From: Polytrichum commune
Lineage: Eukaryota > Streptophyta > Polytrichopsida > Polytrichales > Polytrichaceae
Length of the DNA stretch: 64,000 nt
Direction of reading: 5' to 3'
Assembly: GCA_950295325.1 (NCBI GenBank)
Contig: OX485806.1
Coordinates: forward strand, 41,600,001-41,664,000
This document shows, piece by piece, positions 43,850 to 54,284 of the stretch; position 1 is the first letter of the stretch; the number at the start of each line of letters is the position of its first letter. The notes below the pieces were generated by a model that worked only from the letters and a program-made list of their open reading frames with translations, was not told where the DNA came from and ran no database searches. Position numbers and translations under genes: made by a program.

Positions 43850-44386
43850 CAGGTGCAACTAGCGGATTAAATGCGATGTGATACCTTTAGACCCAAAGCA
43901 AAGGCGGAGGGTTTCAAATTCCTGCAATAGGTGCTAGGTTAGAGGTCGGCCCTCCGTGGTCATTGTTTGAAGGAAACCAGTAGGGGGACCTTCTTTCTTC
44001 AGCGCCTGGGAATTGCTCTTGTAGTCCGAACTCTCTCCGAAGAGGAAGGAAGCGGGTTGAAAGTTTTTTCTTCTATAGCTCCAAGTTGCTCCCGCAAGGC
44101 GGAGGGGGTGTCCTAGATAGACACAAACCCAGTCCGGTGGGGGAGTGTGGCGGCTTTGAAGTGTTTTTTGGCTTTAGTATAGTACTATCTTCTTCTTTTC
44201 TCTCTCCTCTTCACATCTTTAAACGGATAAAAGTGCAAGTAATAATAAGAAATAAAAAAAAACAAAACAAAAATATATGTGTAAGTGGTGGTGTGCATGC
44301 AGGTGACCGTGTACCCAGGATTGGCGTGCGAGCAAGAGCTGGTGTTCGTAGCGCTCGAACGAGCAGCTCCCCTGATGGCCGACATA
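43850..44386 (+). other. 3' untranslated region of the gypsy element
   Basis: Noncoding. A purine tract GGTGGGGGAG (44137-44145) followed by TGTGG resembles a polypurine tract, yet it lies 241 bases before the 3' LTR. The bases adjoining the LTR (CTGATGGCCGACATA) are not purine-rich. A-rich run at 44255-44275. Confidence 0.5.
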
Positions 44387-47225
44387 TGTGAACCCTTTGA
44401 GTGGTCCACCACTCTGCGGGATCACTTTTAGTTAGAATGTTAGCATTAAAAGTTAGAATTGATAGGGAATTTAGGGAAAATTAGTTCATTTAGCATTTAG
44501 CCTAGAAGAAGGAAGGTCAAAATGAAACTAAGTAGTGCTAGAAGATAGCAAAGTAGAAAAAATATGCTAGCTAGTAAAAACAACTAGCTAAGCAAATATT
44601 AGTAGATGCTAGCTATTAAGCAAATGTTAGTAAATGCTAGCTAAGCAAGTGTTAGTTTATTAGTTAGTGTGAGGCACACAAGACTATTAGAGGTGGTTTA
44701 GGTAAGAAGATAAAATCGGCGTGAAGACTTTTGAAGACAAAAAAGAAAGAGAGCAAGGGGGATACTTGCCCACTTGCCCCCTTGCCAACTCGATGGCGGA
44801 AAAATTAGAAAGATTTCTAAAGGTTTTTTGTCGGAGCCACCTCGGCGAGAGGGTGGCAACCTCAACCGGGAAAACCCCCGAGCCAAAATTTCGGGAAAGG
44901 GTTTGAAAAATGGATCCGGTGGAGGAGGGGTCCAACCCTTTTGTGAGAGGGTTTAAAAACCCCTCCTTCCACCTTGTAGCACTCTCTCTTTCTCTAGTTT
45001 TTGGGCGAAGCCCTGCTTCAATGTAGTTAGGAAAAAATCCTTTAGCATGTATTCTCAATGGTCTAAAAGAAAGGCTTGACAACCTCCTCTACTCTCTCTC
45101 TCCTAGTTAGGTTGTGTGTTTATTAACACACCAACAAAATGATTCCTTCTTTTGTAGAGGTAGGTTGGATGGTAGAGTTTTGAGTAGAGGCATTATAGAC
45201 CTCATCTGCCAATGCCATGAAGGCTTAGTTCAAAAGCTAGAACAAGATACTTATCATTTTTCTCTTAGAGAGATTTCATATAGCTATCCATAGCCGTTTC
45301 CCATTTGTGATTTGGTTGAGATGACAATTAGTTATGGATTTTCAAAGATGGAGTAGAAAAACTGGGTGGTCTTGTGGGTAGCGGCTGCTGGATCAGACCT
45401 GCGAGCCCAATAGGAATTTTAATTCCAAGAAATTATATTTTTCCCAAGTAGAACTTTTGTGTAGCTTTCCAAAATGGCTTAGAACATTTGATTTGAGCAT
45501 GATTTGAATTAGATATGAATTGTGCAAGATGGGACACATAGTTTGAGAACTTTTGGTTGACTGCTGCATTACAGAGGACCTGCTGGGTTCACTTCGGCTT
45601 GCCTTTCTAATCACATATTTTTATCAAATACATCTTTTTAATATCTCTCCAGGGTCATATAGAACGTTTGATTTGACTAAGATTTGAATTAGATATGAAT
45701 TGTTGAAGGCGAGATACATAGTTTAAGCCTTCTTGATTGACTGCTGTGTTACAAGGAGTCCGCTGAATTTCTATTAGCTTAACCTGCTGATGTCATAATT
45801 TTTCTAGTTAGAGCTTGTTCATAGCTTTCCAATGGTATAAGGAAAGCCTAGATCCAAGTAGTAAGGAATGTGCTATGAATTTTTGAAGTTAGAAGGTAGA
45901 TAGGTGGGTTGGAAGGGTCGGTTGAATCGACCTCACACTTCCAACCCTCATAACTTTTGCATTTCTTATCCGATTAGAGTGATTTTTAGATCATTGGAAA
46001 GATAATTTGGTGCACTAAGTATAAATATTATGCTTAGGATTAAATTACAGGGCAGAATAACACTTTATATTTTAATTGTTAACTAAGGTACGCTTACTAC
46101 CAAACTAGTTACAAAGAAGGAGGCAAGGTCGACGCTCGGAAAGTGGAGCAAGGAAGGAGGTAGCGGCTCGGCCTACATCAAGCCCAAATCAACCGAGGAA
46201 AGTTGAGGTAAATTAACTAACCTTAAGCCTTCCATTTAGGATTGGAGGGAGCACGGCTAAGGTACGCATTTCTAAACCCACTCACCTATCTCGTAAGGTC
46301 AAGTGGCTTGACCACTTGACCGCCAAGGGAGTACCCAATTCCATTGTTTTCGGGGCCCTTGGTATGTTTTGTGGTAGTAGCTTCATTTATTAGCAAGTTT
46401 CGTGTGTGGTAAGTCGGATTAATCACCGACACGACCACTCTGAATGTTGTTGGTGGAAAGGTGGGGTTAATGACCCGCGAATCCACTATTATGTTGTTGG
46501 CCCCATAGATTGGGAGTAATGGCCCCAATTTATGAAGATTGCGCAACAGGTTGAACCTACAGGTCGCCCGTCACCCTGGTCCCATTGAGTTGCATTTCGT
46601 GGTCTATCCAGTGTAAACACATTTAACAATCAAAACATACAAAATAAATCGTAAACCCTTGTTGGCAAGAGACCCGAGGTAAGGGGTGATGCCTAATATG
46701 TTAATGTAGTGAGTTAGGACGTGCAAACAAAAGTAAGTAATTAAGAAGGAATTTGTGTGAAGGGTGGGACTTAGGCCAAGTTCCCCCGCTTAGAAAACTA
46801 AATAGAACTAAATAAAGAAATAGGAAGAATTGAATGGTCCATCAAATTGTCGTTATTCCGTTCGTTGAGTTAGGGTGGTATGAGTCACACCCGGTTGGGT
46901 GTATCAGAACCATCCCAATTTACAAATTAAGATTGCCTTGGTTTCAAGGCTGGTGCGTCTGCGCGTAGAATAGGTTGTAGGTTAAGGTTAGAACTAGATA
47001 TGAAATTGGTTAGTGGAGTTTAAAGCCACACTAGTAAAAAACTAAGGCCTAACCTCCGGAGGTACTACGACGCATATTTAATCTCCCTTAAAAATCTAAC
47101 TACTCACGTTATACACCTATCATCCGGGTTCGGCTTGGGCGCCTGCAAATGCAGGCCACCTTCACCGAAGGGCTTGTGTGATACTTTTAGGCTCCCTCGA
47201 AAGGGGGTGGCCCAAAAGTACCACA
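44387..47225 (+). repeat. 3' LTR of the young gypsy element
   Basis: Same length and ends as the 5' LTR, with no mismatch found where compared. Ends at TACCACA, then TCCCC. Confidence 0.95.
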
Positions 47226-47394
47226 TCCCCAGACATTGAGAACGCCTCCCACCTACGAAGACTAGAAATTACGAGGGTAACACCATGAACATTGGTTAAC
47301 TTATAGCATCCACATTCTAGATTGCCTCAAAAACTCCCCAATCAAAGATGTGAGCTACAAGATATGGCAATTTGAATGGGGCATTTCCTAGGTC
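47226..47394 (-). mobile_element. 972-bp-family LTR, copy E, left-hand part
   Basis: Continues copy E after the gypsy insertion: 'GAACGCCTCCCACCTACG', 'ACGAGGGTAAC', 'CACATTCTAGA', 'GATGTGAGCTA', 'ATATGGCAATTTGAATGGGGC' on the plus strand. It ends where copies A-C have the central palindrome, so about two thirds of the LTR are lost. Confidence 0.75.
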
Positions 47395-47499
47395 AAATTG
47401 ATAGAATCGAAGATCCAAAAACAAAAGTATGGAGGTTATTTTGAATTAATAGTAGTTGTGTGCGAGGAACAATATGTTTTTTTCTCCTTTGTATTTTGT

Positions 47500-47597
47500 T
47501 GTAACAATTACTACTTTATTCGAAGTAACAATCCACAAAATTGGTCTGGTGGGTGGACTACTCAAACGCCTCCAAGCAATGACCTTCTATATCCTAT
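47500..47597 (+). repeat. ~100-bp direct repeat, copy 1
   Basis: 'GTAACAATTACTACTTTATTCG', 'AAGTAACAATCCAC', 'ATTGG', 'ACTACTC' and 'AAGCAATGACCTT' recur at 48885-48985. A hAT-type element begins directly after this copy. Confidence 0.65.
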
Positions 47598-47605
47598 GAT
47601 CATCC

Positions 47606-48154
47606 CACGGGTAGATCACTTAGTGCATTTAAAAAACGACGTGCGCCATAGTATAGAGAGGATTAAAATCATTTGAAATAAAAATTATAAAGGAATTCCA
47701 AATAATGAAGGGGCCATTAAATGTAGACAATCCCATTATAAGTAAGTTAAATGGACATAAAATGTGGGCCATTATTTTTTGTAAAATTAATATAGGGGTT
47801 GAAGATAAGGATCCTAGAAGGTATGTTTAGTATGGTATGTAAATGGGTTTAAGACTCACATGGATGGATGATAATTGGGATTTTTGTCTGTCCAAAAATG
47901 GATGAAAAGGGAATGCGCCGTTGTTGGGGTCGTCTTCCCCACGCCCGTTTATTACTTAAAAGGAATATAGAGTACAAAAATTGCAGTGACTTGGACAATA
48001 TAAGTAATGGAAGGGTGCAAACAAATGGGTCATTTTTGAAATTTAAGTAATTATAGGGAGGTTTTAATTCAACCCTCAAAGGTAAATAGCCCCTAAACAA
48101 AAAACCCCCAGCCACACGTGGTGCACAAAAATGCCTTAGAGTGATCTACCCGTG
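47606..48154. mobile_element. Non-autonomous hAT-type element, family 2, copy 2
   Basis: Perfect 8-bp duplication GATCATCC (47598-47605 and 48155-48162) and perfect 15-base inverted termini CACGGGTAGATCACT. Both ends match the element at 10142-10779, but the core (about 47840-47950) is different. No transposase frame. This copy looks younger than copy 1: both termini and duplication are perfect. Confidence 0.92.
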
Positions 48155-48162
48155 GATCATCC

Positions 48163-48884
48163 AAATGCATCACGTTTATCCAAATAATTTTCATCCATGC
48201 AAAACATCCTAAATTCATCATAAATACATTATTTTATCCTTCACAAAACCGTTTTTCATCCAAACTAAATCATCCTAATTGCATCTTAAATTCATCCATG
48301 ATACTAGTACATTCATTGAATAAATCATCTAAAAACAATGAACATTTTCATCTTGTTGTTGTTCAATTATTAACTTGTGGTTACCTTCAAGGAATTTATT
48401 GCGACTTAAGGTAATTTGAGTTATAAATCCATATCTCGCTCATTATTAATCCAAATTGAATGTATAATATACTATTGTAGAGTTATTGACAAAACTCCTA
48501 AAAAACCAAACACCCAATTTTATAATTTTGGATAAAAACTCATATAAGGGTAGCACTATGGATAAACAGTACCGCATCAGCAATCCTTAGACAAAACTTG
48601 AGAAATTCCTAGTTAATTCTATCTAACCCGAAATTGGACGTATAAGGTCTCATCAAAAGATCGTTGAAATAATTATTTGATTAAATTATTAAAACTTAAT
48701 AAGATCATTTGGAAATCTACAGTACACATGCTATCGCAAGGGGGATGGCTTAAGGTACCTAACTTCCACCAATTTCCACACTGACCACCCTTGGTTGGGT
48801 TGGCCGAATGATGGACATATCAAGAATTTATCCACCCTTCCAAATAATAATACTTGGATGGGTGATTTTTTGCCACCGTGTGCT
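48163..48884. other. AT-rich stretch with ATCC-rich left part
   Basis: 48155-48320 has recurrent CATCC(A/T)AAT phrases. No coding region seen. Confidence 0.4.
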
Positions 48885-48985
48885 AACAATTGTTACTATA
48901 AGCGAAGTAACAACCCACCGGATTGGCCAGATGGTTGTACTACTCTAGTGCCTCTAAGCAATGACCTTTTAATTCTTATAATACA
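48885..48985 (+). repeat. ~100-bp direct repeat, copy 2
   Basis: Diverged partner of 47500-47597, same orientation, without the hAT insertion. Confidence 0.65.
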
Positions 48986-48999
48986 AAACAATAATGTAA

Positions 49000-49480
49000 A
49001 ATACTACTGTAGAGCCTAATACAAAGAATTAATGCATAACACTAATGCAAAACACACATAATATTAATGCAAAGTCTAATGCAAAAGACTAGCTCATAGC
49101 CTAACACAAAACCTAATGCAAGGGAATAATGCAAAATATAATGCAAGAAAGTAATGTAGTGGACTATTGCATAAGACTAATATAGAAGATTAATGCAGAG
49201 AACAAATGTAGAATAAAATGCAAAATCCTAATGTAGAAGACTAATGCAGGATACTAATATAAAATATTAATGTTGAAGACTAATATAAAAGACAAATGTA
49301 TGAAACAAATACAGACCCTAATGCATAACGTAATGCAAGAGACTAAGATAGAAGATTAATGTAGACGATTAATGCATCACATAATGTAGAAAATCAATGC
49401 GGAGGCTGATACATATATAAAGCAAAGACTAACGCATAAATTAATGCATAGACTAAGGCATGAACTAATTAAGCAAATAA
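49000..49480. repeat. Degenerate short tandem repeat (CTAATGCA type)
   Basis: Dozens of variants of 'GACTAATGCA(G)A' and 'TAATGCAAAA' spaced about 10-25 bases apart. Noncoding. Confidence 0.7.
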
Positions 49481-49933
49481 TTAAGTAGCAATTTATATAT
49501 CTAATAACGTAGGATATAAAAACTAATACAATTAGGCAATAACATCCCTCTTCAATAGGGTTCAAAAAACCTTTTTATTCAACATTCATGGGGTTCTGTG
49601 AGCCCAAAATCTGTGCCCACATGTGTTCTTAAGATAAAAATAGTCCATTAGGATTAGACTTTGATTTGTAATTGATTATGCAAAATATAAAAAAATGGAG
49701 GTTCTGAATTTGAATTTGAATTGAGTTAAAACTAGAGGTTAAGGCCTTGGTGCTAGTGAGTTAGAAGGGTTCAATGAGAATTAGTGTAGGGTTAGGAAGC
49801 TTGAAGCGTAGGCTTGAGAGTTGGGTTCACCATAACCATTAGGGGAGTAGTTGTTGTCCGTTATGGGTTAGGGATCACTGGTGACCCTAGCAAAACCCGG
49901 AGTCGGGGAAAGGTAGCAGTTGGAAGGCCGAAG

Positions 49934-49934
<1 letters not shown>
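49481..49934. other. Stretch without recognised features
   Basis: AT-rich to about 49800, then GC content rises toward the CT microsatellite. No coding region supported. Confidence 0.4.

Positions 49935-49968
<34 letters not shown>
49935..49968. repeat. CT microsatellite
   Basis: (CT)n of about 34 bases, roughly 85 bases upstream of a TATA box. Confidence 0.85.
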
Positions 49969-49970
<2 letters not shown>

Positions 49971-50054
49971 CCTATCTCTACTTCTTGAAACCCGGCAAGT
50001 ACAGGTTTCAGAAATGTTTTTCTACGGGCTGCCCGTAAAGAAGAACATGTATTT

Positions 50055-50066
50055 CTCTATATAAAC
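50055..50066 (+). promoter_or_regulatory. TATA box candidate (TATATAAAC)
   Basis: TCTCTATATAAACCTCTGCC with a pyrimidine tract upstream and GC-balanced sequence downstream. A PBS-like TGGTATCGAGG is found at 51318, so this could be the promoter of an LTR whose other end I cannot see. Confidence 0.4.
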
Positions 50067-52611
50067 CTCTGCCTCTGGAGTAACCATACTGTAAAGGGTA
50101 CTCTCTGGAGATAAGCAAGGATAGGAGTAAGAAGTGCGAGAAAGCTAGTCTGCACTCGACGACTGTCTGCAGAGCGATAGAGCGCTAGTATACAAGCCCG
50201 GACGGCTTCAAGTGTAGCAAAACAGTACTACAGATAAGCATTGCCGCTACAATAGCTATACGAGGTTTCTTCTGCAGCAGAGTAATCTAACTCAGAAGAC
50301 AAGATTGATTCTGAAAAGCCCTCCAGACGGACATGCTACAACAAGATGGGCAAGAAGAGCTCTCTTGGAAGTGAAGAAAAGGTGTTAATCTCCGAAGAGT
50401 TGCTTCTACACAGATTACACCTGATGAATGAATTCGATGATTGGAGAAATCCAGCCGATATCTGAGATTACCTATACATGTTTTTCACTCAATTATTGTT
50501 TCAAAAGCAATTGTCAATATATGCATATATATGGAAATTATATTGAATTAAGGTATGTATTCCAAGGAAGATGTACATACTTGTTGACATCGATAACAAG
50601 TAAGATGGTCCGCTTACACCTGTTGTACGCTCTACTAACTTATCTCGTGGTAATTGGGGAGCATGGGCACAGGTGAGGACCTCTTCTACAAGTGCTGAGC
50701 ACCTTCCGAAGAATTGTCCACTCATGGTTATGACCAAAGGAATTGTTCATTGAAAAAATGACCATGAGTATAGCTTTCTTGATGATGAAAAACAATATTT
50801 CTCTCTTCCTATTACACTTGCTAAGATAGATGAACAAGAGAGATGGATAATATGATCCTGTTCTGATCAGGAGAACCGATACTACTCTACTGCTACCTGT
50901 TGGTGTGCTTTTTTGCTTACTGTCGTCTACCAAATAAAAGTTACTGTTACTGTTGAACTATACAGTACAGTTGCTGCAATGTTATAGAATTACAGTGCAT
51001 TTCTTGGGTGTTATCGAAATAATGGAGAGATAGAATGATTCAAAGGGATGAGGATTAGCTTCTGGAAAACTTCTACTGGATAGCTACAAATACCATTGAG
51101 GGATGATAGCGTTGAATTGTGGTATTGTATTCCGAGTAAAATTACTCAGTGAACTGGGGACTGGATAATCACCCACCTAAACAAGATATGTGCAGATAAT
51201 TAGTACATGAAAAATTGGAGTTAATTATGACTATATTCATAATAATTCCACAAATTGATAAGCGGTGAAGTCAAGAAAACTATACTAATCTTGAGTAATA
51301 CCAAGGTTACATGAACATGGTATCGAGGGGTTATAATTCTGAATACAGGAGAATTACTAACAGGAATTAGTTGGATTATTATACTTGAATACAATACTTA
51401 TCAGGTATAAAATGGGAAACCAGATTGGTTGCTTGTGAAGGTTCTGGACTTATGAAACAGTCCGAAAGAGAGTCTGTAACCTACTTATGGGAGTTTACTG
51501 CAGTAATTCATGACTGAACATTAAGTATGGGTACTTGTACATAATAGGGTCATGCTTAAGCGACGTTATATTACCCTGTAAAAACAAGTACAAAAGGGAA
51601 ATGAAACCAGCTCATCTTCATTGGAAGACAAAAGCTGGATATAAAGAAAAAAAGAAAGATGAGTAACGAAGGACCATATGATTATCGAGACCCTATTCGA
51701 ATAAGGGATGTATGTTGTCGTTAAAGTCTACTTGACATAACTCTACCAGAAATAACATGACATATTATATTCTGACTAGAGATGGATCTTGACAAGATTG
51801 GTCAGCTCTCTCTCTCTCGGATAGTGAACCTAGGACAGAAGGCCATGTCGGAGGCGGCGGAGTGGGTATGTGCGAAGAGCGGGTGAATGCAGGGTGGTGA
51901 TGGCTGAGCAGAGGACAAGGGAGGAGAGCGAGCAGGTGCCCTGGAGCGGAATGCCTCCAGCAAGGGGGACATCTGTGGTGAAGGCAGTGGCATCCAACTG
52001 CCGCAGCTAGCTTTGGTTGAATTTGTTTTCTAATTGGGATGTGACCGAACGACGTAGGGGGACCTGCAGCTGAGGCAGGTACCATCAAGGAGATGCCCAA
52101 AGACAATCTTCAGAGGCGAGGGCTGAAAGGCTAAAAGGCCGAATGCTACCGCAGGAAGGCCACTTCCAGCTGAGGGGTAAGGTGAACAACACTGGTAAGA
52201 GGCGACCAAGAGGGGAGGCAACCTTGACTCCTCGAAATTTCCCCCTCCCAGTTTTCCCAAGGACTCTGCCGCCCAGAGTCTATGCTGCAGAATTGTGAGG
52301 AAGCACGGAAATGCGCAGAGGGTGGAAGATTTGCAGGGCAGCTGAATGCCGCTCCAAGGAATCATGGGCCTTGCTGAACACATATGCTGCTGCTGGGATT
52401 GCAGATTGATAACATTCTGGCGAGTGAAGAGCAGCTTCTACAGTGAGCTGAATGCGGATGGGATTCCAATCTGATTCAGGTAGTAAGGCACTGCCGAGGG
52501 AGGAAATGAGGCAGGGAGTCCAGGAGAGTGCTGGACCTTCCTACATCACATCAGGGCCAGTGGGCTTATTTGGACGTAAGGGGCAAGAGCAAGTTCTCAT
52601 GGCAGGGAGTG
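50067..52611. other. Unassigned, possibly transcribed region
   Basis: Lower AT content than the flanks, particularly 51765-52611. There is a short frame from ATG 50346 (36 codons, 'MGKKSSLGSEEKVLISEELL') and several others, none recognisable. 'GAACATGGTATCGAGGGG' near 51312 resembles the LTR-end/PBS junction of copia elements (TGGTATCAGAGC). The region is cut at 52611 by LTR copy B; sequence on both sides of B looks continuous in composition. Confidence 0.35.
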
Positions 52612-53571
52612 TGTCGCAACCCTTGCTAGCCCCCCTTGACAATCTTGCCAATTTTCAATTCTAGCAAAGGTTACGAGCGCTAACCATTCGCATTCCGCCA
52701 TGCTAATGGTTAGTTCCTCCTACCCCGGACCTTATAGTTCATAAGAGGGAACCAACCCTCCTACTTTGCTTTCAGGACTCACCCCTTAATCGGTAACCCA
52801 TTCGTAGATGTGCACTTCTGTCCATGGAAGTCCAATCCCATGTTGATCATCGCGTTGCCGAAGCGTACTAGGCAACTATGGCCTCACATTGGGCCAATGC
52901 CCATGGAGGCCATGCCGTTCAACCTCGGGTGGGTGAGGCCACACCACCTCACCCATATAAGCCTCTAGGACTCTACACGGGGCCCCTACCCCATCGTCAA
53001 CCAACCTCTTGTCTCTCCACCAAGAGTTGGGGCCAAGTAGACATTTTCCCTTAGTCGGTGGGCCTAGAAGCCCCCAGCAACTTCAGACCATCATAACTTC
53101 CTTGTATGATGTCTGATGCTAACAACCAACCCCTCCGTCCTCATTTACACTTCACGTAGATGCCGATGGACTCCTTACTTGCCCCATTCGGGCAAGTATT
53201 GGGGAAGTTATGCCTGTTTGAACCTTGGCAGTCCCGGGAATCACACCCAGGCACTGCTGTACCAGGGCGCTGTCCCGGGACAGCGCCCCATTCAAATGGC
53301 CATAACTCCTAGCTCACACCTCCGATTGAGGTGTTCTTGAGGATTCTATAATCACCTTGCCATGAGCTATGTAATGATGCATAGCTCATGGCCTTACCCT
53401 CATGCCTCCTAGTCTCCGTGGGTGGGAGGCGTTCCCAACGCCTGGGGCCCTCACCCACACTAGGATCACTTGGGCCCTCTCACCAACGGCGCCACAAATC
53501 CCGGGTGTCATTCCGGGGTCCCCCTTGTGCCCATGGTGTTTCGGGCACTCCTCATGGAGAGGTGCGCGACA
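52612..53571 (+). mobile_element. Solo LTR, 972-bp family, copy B
   Basis: TGTCGCAACCC...GGTGCGCGACA, 960 bases, close to copies A and C, with a short deletion near 52865. Flanks are GAGTG and AGTGG: AGTG is shared, which is either a 4-bp duplication or a 5-bp one with a one-base change. The central palindrome is perfect here (53265-53288, half-site GGGCGCTGTCCC). Confidence 0.85.
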
Positions 53572-54280
53572 AGTGGGCCTCGGTTGTTGGCTGCACTCCT
53601 GGGAAGGCTGAAGCATTGGACAACCGCTGCTAGGTTCCAGTCAACAATGGAGTAAGCACTGGAATTTAAATCGGCAGTTGGAGTACGGGGACAGTGGGGT
53701 CCTACTGAGGGTCAAGGAGGCATGTCCTTATTGGAAGTGGGGGCTTGGTAGATTGTAAGGTGGCGTTAAAGGGTAGGAATGGGGGTAGGATGATTAATTA
53801 AGTGTGGATGGATACGGGTAACTACATTCAAGATTGGGGTGACTTCATGCTAATCACACATTGTTAGATTAGTTGAGTAGCCATGGTTAGGGGTAGGGTT
53901 TGAGGATTTAAGAGTTGAATGTTGGGTGTTAATGATCATGAGGTTGGGAAGTATTTTTCAATGCTTCAATCTTGTGCCAATTAAATAAAGATGTGGGACT
54001 TTATATTTGCACTGTGGGGTGCTGGAAGCCAAATCACGAATGCCAAGTAAGGTATCAATCACATGTGAGCCTGATGCTCTCACCCAGACTACAACGCATA
54101 AGGGTGGGGTTTTCAGGCTGACAGGTTCATAAATTGTTTTGTAAAAAAATCATATTTTTATTAGTCAAAAAGTTTTTGCATCTACTTATATAGAGAAGGG
54201 AGAGAGAGGAATAATCCTAACCGCGAGAGTGAGAGAGACAGAGAAATGAACCTCCGCGTTTCTTTTGGAAACTACCCCTT
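53572..54280. other. Stretch without recognised features
   Basis: G-rich plus strand to about 53800, then AT-rich; GAGAGAG-type runs at 54195-54245. No supported gene. Confidence 0.4.
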
Positions 54281-54284
54281 TCAA

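Larger units (their letters stand above)
36979..47225 (+). mobile_element. Non-autonomous Ty3/gypsy LTR retrotransposon, complete and young
   Basis: Two LTRs of equal length (2839 bases, 36979-39817 and 44387-47225), both TGTGAACC...GTACCACA, flanked by a perfect 5-bp duplication TCCCC (36974-36978 and 47226-47230). I found no base difference between LTRs in the blocks I compared, and all short open frames in them are identical. The internal region is 4569 bases: PBS-like site, one 1334-codon frame (gag, zinc fingers, protease, integrase tail) and ~540 noncoding bases. RT, RNase H and the integrase core are missing, so movement required enzymes in trans. Inserted in LTR copy E. Confidence 0.93.

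Noticed and set aside
40255-43858. Minus-strand frames opposite the gag-protease ORF, including a 246-aa one at 41183-41923
   Set aside because: Complement of the Gln/Asn-rich linker; no domain, and the plus strand has clear gag, zinc and protease motifs.
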